Shown in pieces: positions 55,401 to 64,000 of a DNA stretch of 64,000 nt; within the stretch, counting starts at the first letter, position 1, and every line of letters begins with the position of its first letter. The position numbers were made by a program, and so were the translations under genes. The notes beneath the pieces are model-generated. The model was not told where the DNA came from, ran no database searches, and was given only the letters and a program-made list of their open reading frames with translations. Source of the DNA: Corythucha ciliata (taxonomy: Eukaryota > Arthropoda > Insecta > Hemiptera > Tingidae); contig CM075938.1 in the NCBI GenBank assembly GCA_038030265.1, positions 1,713,009 through 1,777,008 of the forward strand. Direction: 5' to 3'.

Positions 55401-56420
55401 AAGGCTACGCCGATCGTTTAACCGGCAAAAGTGGAAGTTCTTCGTGGAACATATTGTCCCTTTTTATGTGAGCACATTCAGTTTCTGGGATGAAATTCGC
55501 TTTCTTTGCAGAATAGGGTAAACTCATGAAATCGCGTCTTTTAATGCGCTAATTTTACTTGAAAACTTAACCACTTGGACAAAAAACTACCACTTATCCA
55601 TAATCCGGCTTGTTCCAGCTTGTTCAATTCAAACAAGGCATTTGAGTCTCAAAAAGTATCAAATGTGACTAGTAAAAATTTCATAAAGAAAACCTTTTAT
55701 TGATAACTCCTTTAATTACCTTCCTGTGCCTACTGGAAGGGAATTAGACCCCCAACTGTGATGGATATTTACACCATGCAGGGTGGGTTTATCAATCACC
55801 GGATTTCTCATGTAATAGCTCGGAGAATTTTGCATTACTGATTACCAAAAGGCCCATAGAAACCAGACTTATCCCAGCTTTGTCTGTAGAATAAGTGCAT
55901 TGATAAACACACCCTTATTGTTGGGGAAAATTACGTAATATTTGGTTAAGGGCAGTCTATTTTTGGGGCTGATCAACCCTTCTTAACCGGAAATTCGCAA
56001 AGATATTTGAAAACTTATTGCGTTTTTCATTTGCACAATATTCTGCATAGGGTAGGGGGATTTTTCCATTATTCATCAAGGACGGGAGGAAAAATCTCTC
56101 TCGCAGCGCGAAATTCCCGGTAAATGGAAAACGGCATCATTTTCTCACCGCGATTTCTTTCATTTTATCTCAATTATTTCTCGATGGTGAGTTTAATTGT
56201 TAAAGTCGGTAGTAATACCAACCACCACCACCATAATATTTCAAATAAATGAACTTTAAAAATCCTAAAAACTCATAAAAAAGAACAAAAAAAAAACTGC
56301 GTTTTCTCATAAGAGCCCATGGAAAATCTACCGCTCTTCTTACTTCGGTGGGGCCGCCACCAGAGCGCATTTGGTTAATCTGAATCGCCAATAGCCATGT
56401 TTGGCCATTTTTTACTTTGT
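55401..56420. mobile_element. MITE at 55,780-55,924 in otherwise featureless sequence
   Basis: Inverted ends AGGGTGGGTTTATCAATCAC and complement AGGGTGTGTTTATCAATGCA enclose about 145 bp. The target duplication is unclear. 55,401-55,779 and 55,925-56,420 show nothing recognised. Confidence 0.6.
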
Positions 56421-57187
56421 TGTCCAAATAGCCATTTTGAAGGCGCGAATCGTCATTAACACCATCTGTAGCCTCTGTAGCAAATGATCAGCTTGACAAT
56501 TTATAGAGTACGCCATTTTCACAGCGTCAATTTGGAGCGTGAATAGTCAGTTTTGCCTTTTTGTTGAGTGCGAATAGTCAGTTTGCCATTTCTAGGGTGC
56601 GAATTCTACTACCATAGGGAGCATAGGGAGTGAATACTGAATAGCCAGTGTGAAATTTTCATGGCACGAATGGTCAGTTTTGTCGTTTTTAGAGCAGGAA
56701 TTGACTGTTTAAGCATTTTCAAGGCGCTAATTTAGCTATTTTCAGTTTTAACGATTTCAAGGCTTGAATAGCCGTAATTTCAATTTTCAGGGTGCATAGA
56801 GTCAGTTTTTCCAGTTATAGGCGCGAATATTACGTCCCAAACTATGGTGAGAACGGCCAGGTTCGGCGCTTGGATGGTCGATTTTGCCATTTTCAGGGTA
56901 GGATTAATCTTTTTAGGCATTTTCAGGACTCGGATTAGGTCCGTCAAGCCAAATTAAGGCGCGTATTGATCATATTTGGCACGGGCATGGTCAGTTTTGT
57001 CATTTTTAGCGCGCGAATGGTCGATTTAGCTTCTTTCGGGTGGGAATCATTTATGATCTTTTCAGACATTTTCAGAAGTTCACCAATCACCAGTTTGACC
57101 ATTTTTAGAGCGCGAGATGTCAATTTAGCCATTTTCAAAACGCGAATCGTCAGTTTTGTATTTTTGGGAGTGATCTCAGCTAGTTTA
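56421..57187 (-). repeat. Family G minisatellite array, minus orientation
   Basis: Units such as GCGCGAATGGTCGATTTAGC and CATTTTCAGGGTGC, the complement of 18,690-19,440; continues at 57,340-57,410 beyond the inserted MITE. Confidence 0.7.
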
Positions 57188-57339
57188 AGGCCTCGCCACA
57201 CCGAACGCGAACTGCCGCGCGGACTGGTCCGCACGCGGAAAAACTATGGTAACGGGGTATACCTCACCCACGTTGTCATGGTTTTCTAGCGAGCGGACCA
57301 GTCCGCGCGGCAGTTCGCGTTCGGTGTGGCGAGGCCTTT
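57188..57339. mobile_element. 152-bp MITE with TTA target duplication, inserted in family G
   Basis: Long inverted ends AGGCCTCGCCACACCGAACG continuing CGAACTGCCGCGCGGACTGG, near identical on both sides. TTA flanks both ends (57,185-57,187 and 57,340-57,342). The 3-bp duplication and long inverted ends fit PIF/Harbinger-type MITEs. Near-perfect arms suggest recent insertion. Confidence 0.85.
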
Positions 57340-58023
57340 AGCCGTTTTTATAGTGGGAATAGCTAGTTTTAGCTATTTCCTGGCAGCGAATGGCTGTCAA
57401 GCCATTTTTAGTAGATCGAAGCACACAATTTCTCTAGCTCCTCCCTTGAGCAAGTCCTGAATCCGCGTCTGTCTGCGAAAATGGTATTTTATCGTTGGGC
57501 TTTGAATTGTCGCACCCTTGCAAAAATTCGTTTTGTAAGGCCCGGTGCACACGAGCGATAAGTGTCGCGCGGTCGCCGCGACAATTATCGCCGCGACCGC
57601 AGAGAAACATATAATTCAATGGGGCAATGCACACGTGCCGCGGCGACCAGTGTCGCGCGGTCATTGCGACACTTATCGCCGCGACCATACAGAAACATAT
57701 AATTCAATGGGCAATGCACACGTGTCGCGGCGACCAATGATCGCTGGCGACACTCGAAATGCTGTCGCAAGTTCCTGTGGGTCGCGCGACTTTATTTTCA
57801 CCACTTGAAAACCTACCTTTTATACCAGGTGAACGCAACACCATTCTGGGGGTACAAATAGGCCCTATCTACTAGGGGATATTATCTGTATTCTCCAAAG
57901 GCTTATTGTATCTCTACTACTCTACTGGGGTTCGCAATCTCTCATTGGCATTGCTGGTCCGTGGGATCTCGCAATCTTTTTCAGTTCCGAATGCTGGGGG
58001 GTGAAAATATATGTATACCTTTC
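57340..58023. repeat. Internally repeated GTGCACACGAGCGATAAG repeat
   Basis: 57,539-57,790 starts AGGCCCGGTGCACACGAGCG. It then has two tandem copies of a roughly 95-bp block (GCGACACTTATCGCCGCGAC, AAACATATAATTCAATGG). The matching opposite end occurs at 61,176. Open frames here are repeat readthrough. 57,791-58,023 is featureless. Confidence 0.65.
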
Positions 58024-59232
58024 CATGGGGTAGCCAGCGGGGGGCAGAGGTGGGCAGTTGCCCTCCCCTAGAATCGAAATCGCAGATTTAGTGGTGCAAA
58101 TGCCCACCTACCGGATTCCACCAAAACTTTTTGTATCTTTATTACTTTCGCTGGTCTTGCTCAGCAATGGAACCAATTTCTCGAATTTCACTCACTACTA
58201 CACCAATATCGCGGGTTTTTTGTGGCAAGACCCCACCCACTTTCGTGTCTTTTACAAACTAAAAAACCATTATCGCAGCTCTTCCTCACTGAAGACCCAA
58301 TATCTCAGATTTCGATCAGCCATCAATTTTCCTAATTTTTCTTACCTAAAAAAAACATTTTCCTAGATCTGGCTCATTGAAAAACAAAATTCTTAGATTT
58401 CTCTCTTTAAAAATCCAATTTTGCGGATTTTTACCACTGAAAAAAACCTTTTTCGCGTATTGGTTTTACCAAAAAATCAATTTCGCAGATGTTTGTGACT
58501 GATCAACCAATTTCGTGGGGTGGCTTAATAATTTAGAAACCAATTTTACTGATTTTTCGCACTAAAACCTCATTTTCGCGGGTTTGACTCACCAAGAAAT
58601 CAATTTCTCCAATTTCACTTTCTAAAAAACCAAATTTTGTAGATATTTTTCTCGCAAAAAAACATCTTCCTCAATTTGAGCCATGTATGAACGTTATTTT
58701 TCAATTCTAGCCTCGAATTGGCGTTTTTCCCCAATTTTAGCCGCAAACTATTGCTTATTCTCAATTGTTAAACCTCGAACTGGCGCCTTTTCTCAATATC
58801 AGCACCAAATCGAGCGAGCGCTATTTCTTCTTTAGCCGTGGTTAGGTGCTATTTCTCAATTTTAGCCATCAATTGGGTTTTGCCTCAATTTCAGCCACAA
58901 AATGAGTGGTCCTTCTCATTTCTACGATCACTTTATTTTGTCACTTTTAGCCGTAAAACGAGCTCTATAAACCATGAATTAGCGTCTTTTCGTAATTTTG
59001 GCCCGGAACGTACACCGAGAAATCGCGAATTGGTGTTTTCAATGAGATTTATTTCTCAAGTTTACCCGTGAATCAGAGCTATTTCCGTTAGCCGTGAATG
59101 GGCGCTTTTCCTCAATCTTGTTAGCCGCAAAATGTCATTTTCTGAATTTCTCCCCGTGAGCGAACGCTCCCCTCCCCCTCACGTTTCGCGACTGGCTGCC
59201 CACCCCAAGATCACGTGCTGGCTACGCCCCTG
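58024..59232 (+). mobile_element. hAT-like element with B and A arrays and a perfect 8-bp target duplication
   Basis: 1,209 bp. The left end is CATGGGGTAGCCAGC and the right-end complement is CAGGGGCGTAGCCAGC, followed on both sides by GGTGGGCAG (left) and GGGGTGGGCAGCC (right). TACCTTTC flanks both ends (58,016-58,023 and 59,233-59,240), a perfect 8-bp duplication. The interior is the GGGCAGTTGCCC module, a family B array (58,120-58,670), then family A units (58,675-59,120). No transposase; a non-autonomous carrier. Confidence 0.88.
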
Positions 59233-59746
59233 TACCTTTCTACTTTTGTATTTATTTATTTTTTAAATTCTTGCAGTATTACAATACTATATGATGGGCT
59301 TACTAGGGATTGGTGGTCTTAATTTTGTGCAGGGGTACTATAATGGAACTTGAGGGAGGGTTTCTGTCCAATAACACTTACAAAGTTGTTAATTTAACAG
59401 TTAATCAGACCGTAAGTAAGATCACCGTTCAGTTGAGCAGGTCCGGCTCCCTCTGGCGTGCAGGTGTTAGATGGTTGTTTTGCTGACTTATTCAACTGTG
59501 GGAATGTCAAGGTAGTTGTGGAGAACAATGTTTTTGGCGAACCTTGGTGCACCCGTTTCACAGCGCTCTATTCTGCGAGGTCTGGTCCCTCTTTATTTGC
59601 GTTTTGGTATAGCTGAGCCCAATGCAGAACAACTGTACTGGCATATCGGGCGCACTATCGTCCCCCCTAGTTGAAAAAACTTCCTACAAAATCTTACCAG
59701 ATAGCATATAAAAAGCGCTTCAATTCCTAGTAATTCCACAATGTTG
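59233..59746. other. Intergenic, nothing recognised
   Basis: Unique-looking sequence flanking the hAT-like element; no coding support. Confidence 0.4.
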
Positions 59747-60045
59747 AGGCGGCTCCACACATGCGGTATTCGCCGAGCACCGAGCAACTCGGCGAATGCC
59801 GAGATACTCGTCTAGGTAATCGGCGAGTGGCGAGCTCGTTGATCCACACATTCGGAGTTAGTTCCGCGCATCGCTAGCCCCCTATATTCGTCTACTTTGA
59901 AGGGGGCAGAAAACCGACACTGGCCGGAGCATCCCCGAGCACGAGTATTCGGCCTTCGCCAAGTACCGAGCACCCCTCCACACCGCTAGGAAATCGACGA
60001 GCATCTGCTCGGTGCTCGGCGAATACCGCATGTGTGGAGCCGCCT
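59747..60045. mobile_element. 299-bp MITE with TTG target duplication
   Basis: Inverted ends AGGCGGCTCCACACATGCGG continuing TATTCGCCGAGCACCGAGCA, matched exactly on the right. TTG flanks both ends (59,744-59,746 and 60,046-60,048). The interior is rich in CGGCGAGTGGCGAGC words. PIF/Harbinger-type MITE by duplication size. A lone start AGGCGGCTCCAGAC at 60,370 may be a second, truncated copy. Confidence 0.85.
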
Positions 60046-61029
60046 TTGGCACCTCTTGATGGCTGATGTGACAGATAAATACCTCACGTCGTTCTATGAG
60101 TATTTATATCGACTGTCCCTCTGACGGCTGTCGATTACGTCTGAGAGAGCTTTTTCCTTTTCCTGGGTATCTCTGCCGCGATTTGAGGTACCGTATGAGT
60201 GACGAGACTCTAAATGGCTTAAGCGGAGGAGTGTTTTATTTTATTTTTTATTGTTTCTTCACGTTCAACTTATACAGCCCGTGTAGCACAATTATCGTCA
60301 TTTGTGGCCCTGGCGGAGTGGCGAATTAGCTTACGCTGTGTTCCGCCTAGGAGTCATTCTTAACCTAAAGGCGGCTCCAGACTATCGTGGTATGTCATTA
60401 CACGAAAAAAAATGTTTCGGCTGGTTTCGCCGGTAATGTTTCTTGTTATGAATCAACAATATAACAGCCTGTACGCACTAGAGCAGTGGTTTTCAACCTT
60501 TTGCCGCTCGCGACCCACTAAATTCGGCTATAATTTATTCGTGACCCATGTGCATGACATTACATGCTTGTATGAGGGAGGCTTTCTCCAAGCCCAAGAG
60601 GGCTTTCAGTGACTATACACGGTACTTCGATAGCCCAAACTGAACGGTGACTTCCACAAGCACCATAGCAGAGAAAATTATAGCTGTCGAAAGCCCGATA
60701 CATTTGGGTTTCACTGGCAGATGTTATTTGTATGTTACTTCTCAATAAATATTAATATCAATAAATATTATCCGAAAGTAATTGACAATTTTTTCATTGT
60801 CTTGTCTGAGGTCCATTAAAGCATGAATTGAAAGCCTCCTTCAAGGATCTTTCAAGGTTGTACGGATGAACCCAGTACTTTCTTTTTGATTCTAGTTTCC
60901 TATTGAGGTACTACTTGTAAGCTAAAATTGAAGATATAACTTTCTTTTTGCGTTGTTCGGTGGTTCATTGCGAACGATGGCTAGCGAAAAACTGTCCGGG
61001 TATTGGGTATATGGTGTATGCGCCGTTGC
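60046..61029. other. Intergenic with a hAT-type end at 60,484
   Basis: CAGTGGTTTTCAACCTTTTG followed by CGCGACCCAC at 60,484 is a typical end of hAT MITEs of the CAGTGGTTCTCAACC kind; no right end was found. 60,741-60,770 has a duplicated CAATAAATATTA. The rest is featureless. Confidence 0.5.
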
Positions 61030-61176
61030 TACTTAAACACACTTATGAAACTGTCGCGGCGGTAAATATCGCCGGTCACTACGACACTTATCGCTCGTGT
61101 GCATCGAAAAATAAATGGTCGCAGCGATAATTGTCGCGACGACCACGCGACACTTTTCGCTCGTGTGCACCGGCCC
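61030..61176 (-). repeat. Inverted relative of the 57,539 repeat
   Basis: ACGACACTTATCGCTCGTGT, GATAATTGTCGCGACGACC, then the end CGTGTGCACCGGCCCT at 61,176, the complement of the 57,539 start. The two ends face each other 3.6 kb apart. Confidence 0.65.
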
Positions 61177-61261
61177 TAAGCAATACAAATCCTTGAAATT
61201 GATTTTGTTGTGTGCGCAATACGAGAAATTATTTTTTCAGTGAGCGCCGACGAATGATTTA

Positions 61262-61371
61262 TACTTTCAGAATGTATCTAGGGGTAGGCCACTGCCAAAC
61301 TAAATCTGCGCTTTTGAGCTAGGGAAGGGCATCTGCCTACCCTTGCCCCCACTGGCTACGCCCATGGTTCT
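61262..61371 (-). repeat. GGGCAGTTGCCC module with hAT-like end, minus orientation
   Basis: The complement reads CATGGGCGTAGCCAGTGGGG, then GGGTAGGCAGATGCCCTTCC and GCGCAGATTTAGTTTGGCAG. It matches 58,024-58,115 and 748-1,045. Confidence 0.6.
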
Positions 61372-62354
61372 GGAAGGTCCGGACAATAATATAAGAGAGC
61401 GAATTCAACATGAACCCCTTTTTTTTTTTTTTTTTTTTTTTCTATTCCTCAAACTTCGAAATGGAGGAACATTCGCTACCCCTTGAACCCCACTTCCACC
61501 CCCACTGTGTCTCCATGCCTGGGTGACTTCAAAAAGGAAGCACAGAGGCAAAGCTTGAACCAAAACCCTCCACCTCATCTTCTCTCATTGACTTTGCTAG
61601 CGTGTCGTGCAACGAACGCGTGTATTTTTCTGTTTCTTTGTTTGTATTTTAATCCATGCCGATGTTTGATATACTCTCCTACCATTCAAAAAAAAAAAAA
61701 AAGTTGAATTAAGGCGAACGAAATGATTGTGACACGGTAACTGTGAGAGTTCAATACCCGGTACAATTGATGAGGAGCCGCAACATTGCCTGTTGGGGAG
61801 GGAGTTGTAAATTGAGCTCTCAGAATTAATTAAAAAAAAAAAAAAAAAGCGAATCGGCCCTTTTAAAGGACACAGTGGTATCGACGGTGCGGCGAAAGAC
61901 CTTAATTCGTTGACGTTAATTGGTTAATTAGCGAATGAGACTAATGATACTGGAGAGAAGAGAAACTATAGGAGAACCTTGAAAAATGACTCGTCGGAAT
62001 TTTCAATTGTAAAATAAGCAGCATCTTGACAAATCAAGTACATATTTATATGTATATACATGAGTTGGTATATAAAAAAACGGTTGAACGGACCAACACG
62101 TTCGCTAAAAAATTGACTTTTTAGTTGAGCTGACACCCAAGGCCCTGCATTTTCAGATGGGAAAGAATAAATGCTGCCTTGTGAGGGGGCACTAAAGTGG
62201 AAAAGAGTAACGTCAAAAACTCCGACTAATTGCATACACAGGACAATCAAACCCTGTCCACATCTAGGCTAGTGGGCGTTTAATTTGTAACGCTATTTAT
62301 CTCTTTTGTACTGCAAGTTTATACGTTGTTTTTTTTTCGTTTTTTTTTTTACAG
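61372..62354. other. Intergenic or intronic, nothing recognised
   Basis: Long T run at 61,420-61,441 and A runs near 61,688 and 61,832. This may be intron or upstream sequence of the Ig-domain gene whose exon follows; the acceptor tract (T run then ACAG) ends at 62,354. Confidence 0.4.
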
Positions 62355-62465
62355 TTTTATCGAACGCTTATGAAGAGAGACCACCAATTTTTAAGAGCAT
62401 CCCAACCACAGTCAAAACGAGGGAAAACGACACCGTTCTATTACCCTGCCTGGTTGAAAATTTAG
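62355..62465 (+). CDS. Single exon of an immunoglobulin-superfamily cell-adhesion gene
   Basis: A 111-nt exon, phase 1 at both ends, between a T-rich acceptor (TTTTTTTACAG) and the donor GTGAGG. The peptide contains YEERPPIFKSIPTTVKTREN, DTVLLPC and LVENLG. This is the first strand region of an Ig domain up to and just past its first Cys, in the style of insect lachesin / klingon-like proteins (DTVxLPCxVENLG). Such proteins are GPI-anchored or membrane adhesion molecules. Phase 1-1 exons are usual for Ig domains. The exon carrying the WxR strand and second Cys was not found before the window end, so the gene continues outside. The exact family is unsure. Confidence 0.65.
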   Translation, partial: FYRTLMKRDHQFLRASQPQSKRGKTTPFYYPAWLKI

Positions 62466-63209
62466 GTGAGGAAAAAAAAAAAAATCTTGATCTTTTTTAT
62501 AGGTCCATTAACTTGTTCTGCGACCATGAGATATTTTCAAAAACGAAAAAGATTCGGTTGCGACTTTGCTTGTACCGTATTGCATCGCCACCGGAACCGT
62601 TTGGACCGCAATATTTACCTGGTTTTCCGAAATTTAAATTGCACAGTACAAGTTAATGGAAAATTTTGCAGGGTGGTAAAATTTCATGAAACGCCCAAAT
62701 TCTTGACTAATAGACTTTGTTACCCCATTGTACCGTCAAAACATCATTTTGGAACACCCGAGAAATACCCAAAAAGTGGGGGGTAAAAGCGCAGAACAAC
62801 TTATTGACATTTTGGCGTGACTGGTACAATGTGCCAAAACATTACCATTCAACAGTTTGAATAAAGTACCGTCAACAAAAAACTTTGAAACCTTCCCCCC
62901 CTTCCGCCCACCAAGGTACCTTAAAGTTTAGGCCAAGCCCACACACGAGGAAGGTACAACGAGAATCTATAGGATGACCAGTCGTCCTACTTTCCCCTGA
63001 CATGTCCTACTTTTCAGAGCGTCCGGCGACATCCGCGGGCTCATTTTCCAGGTGTCCAGGGAGGGGTGAGAAATGTCCTCTTATTTGTCCTACTTTTCGC
63101 TCTCAACATCTTTAACGGTCAAGCTGAAGGGCTTAGCATCTGGCACTTACCCCACAATCTAGAACATTCCACCGTTAAAAACAGACAATTTGGATAATCA
63201 CTCGAGTTT
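62466..63209. other. Probable intron of the Ig gene, with a terminal-repeat copy
   Basis: No further exon was recognised. 62,968-63,105 is a plus-strand copy of the 40,500 family (AGGATGACCAGTCGTCCTAC, AGAGCGTCCGGCGACATCC, CAGGTGTCCAGGGAGGGG). Confidence 0.45.
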
Positions 63210-64000
63210 GGGACTGTGTACAATTCAAATCTGGTCAAATTTAACTCTGCCAACCCTATTTCGCCGATTTTTATTATTTCAAAACAAAATTTTGCCAATT
63301 CGTATCGATCAAATCCCAATTTCGCGGGATTTTTTTTATTAAATTTCGTTGGTTTAGCTCTTTCAAAAACCAGTTTTGTGAACTTTCGCTCATTCAAAAC
63401 CAAATTTTTGTGGACTGGGCTCCTATAAAACCATTTCGGTTAGCTCTTTATAAAAAATCAGTTTCACAGGTTCCGGTTGGTTCGACAAAATCACTTTGCA
63501 ACATATTTATGAACGACGAAAAAACAAATTTTGTTGATTTCGGCTCTTTCAAACCCCGTTTTCGCTTTTCGATAACCAAATGTTTCAAATTTGGCTCCTT
63601 GAAAAACAAATTTCATGGATTTTTGTAATATCCTAGCCCTACTTTGTGAATTTTTACGCTTTTAAAACTAAAATTTGTGAGTTATGCTCTTTCAAAACCC
63701 AATTTTGTGGTCAAGGCTCCTATAAAACCCAATTTCGGGAACTTTGCGTCCTTTAAAACCCAATTTTGGTCATATTTGCCTGATCAAAAATTAAATTCCG
63801 TGCCTTTAGCCATTTCTAAGTTTCGCAGGTTCAGTTAATTCTAATAGCTAATTAGGCGGAATACGAACGATAGAAAAACAAATTATGCAATTTTGGCGTT
63901 TTCAACCTCCAATTTATCTCTTACATAACCTTAAAAATCCAATTCAACAGATTCTTTGTTGTTTCCTACCCAACTTCACTGATTTTACGCTTTTAAAAAC
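63210..64000 (+). repeat. Family B minisatellite array, runs off the window
   Basis: About 25 units of CCAATTTCGCGGGATTT, GGCTCTTTCAAAACC and variants up to the last base. Probably within the Ig-gene intron. Confidence 0.75.

Noticed and set aside
57434..57808. Open frames on both strands
   Set aside because: Internal repeat of the GTGCACACGAGCG element, not coding.
62486..62786. Continuation of the Ig-domain coding frame past 62,465
   Set aside because: The frame runs into a poly-A tract with no W or second Cys strand of an Ig domain; a good donor (GTGAGG) ends the exon at 62,465.

Overview
The window looks like an arthropod, most likely insect, nuclear genome. It has spliced genes with short GT-AG introns, a ZAD-type zinc-finger gene (an arthropod-restricted family), and a TFIIB protein close to the insect form. 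No species is claimed. Only about 15 percent of the window is genic. The rest is AT-rich degenerate minisatellite DNA and small DNA transposons.

Genes, left to right. (1) A BTB domain plus about 12 C2H2 fingers on the minus strand (4,549-6,806). Its reading frame is broken in the last finger at an in-phase A AAA AAC heptamer. (2) A complete 7-exon gene for TFIIIC subunit 5 (GTF3C5 / TFIIIC63, 482 aa) on plus (11,559-15,346). (3) A complete 6-exon TFIIB gene (315 aa) on minus (15,549-16,855), convergent with GTF3C5. The poly(A) signals of (2) and (3) lie past each other, so the two 3' UTRs should overlap. (4) A 5-exon ZAD / AT-hook / C2H2 gene on plus (32,596-34,025, 357 aa). (5) One Ig-domain exon of a cell-adhesion gene on plus (62,355-62,465). 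There is also a decayed non-LTR reverse transcriptase fragment (20,411-20,640) and one tRNA-like sequence (2,332-2,404).

Non-coding part. I name eight minisatellite families A-H. A: about 30 bp, TTAGCCGCGAATTAGCG then CTTTTTCTCAATT; by far the commonest. B: about 30 bp, AATTTCGCGGATTTGGCTC then TTTCAAAACCC. C: 20 bp, GGAAATTGTCAATTTTATGA. D: 17 bp, GGAGCTTTGCTGTGGTT. E: AAAACGTCAGTTTTG-like. F: CGAAATTGCAAGTTTCGGG-like around a conserved CTAGCCGGCC core. G: AAAACTGACGATTCGCGC-like. H: AAGGGCAAAATTTACGCGAA-like. Three A/B arrays sit inside elements with hAT-like ends (CAGNGGCGTAG or similar) and 8-bp target duplications: 40,913-42,591, 43,899-45,498 and 58,024-59,232. The simplest reading is that much of this minisatellite DNA was spread as cargo of non-autonomous hAT-like transposons. 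Other mobile DNA includes a Foldback-like element (21,273-22,461) built of 152-bp tandem units with a 9-bp target duplication, several palindromic MITEs with 3-bp duplications, and an apparently perfect 99-bp-arm palindrome (29,253-29,480).

Limits: exon borders come from reading frame, splice consensus and remembered family sequence, without transcripts. Repeat borders are approximate unless a target duplication is stated.
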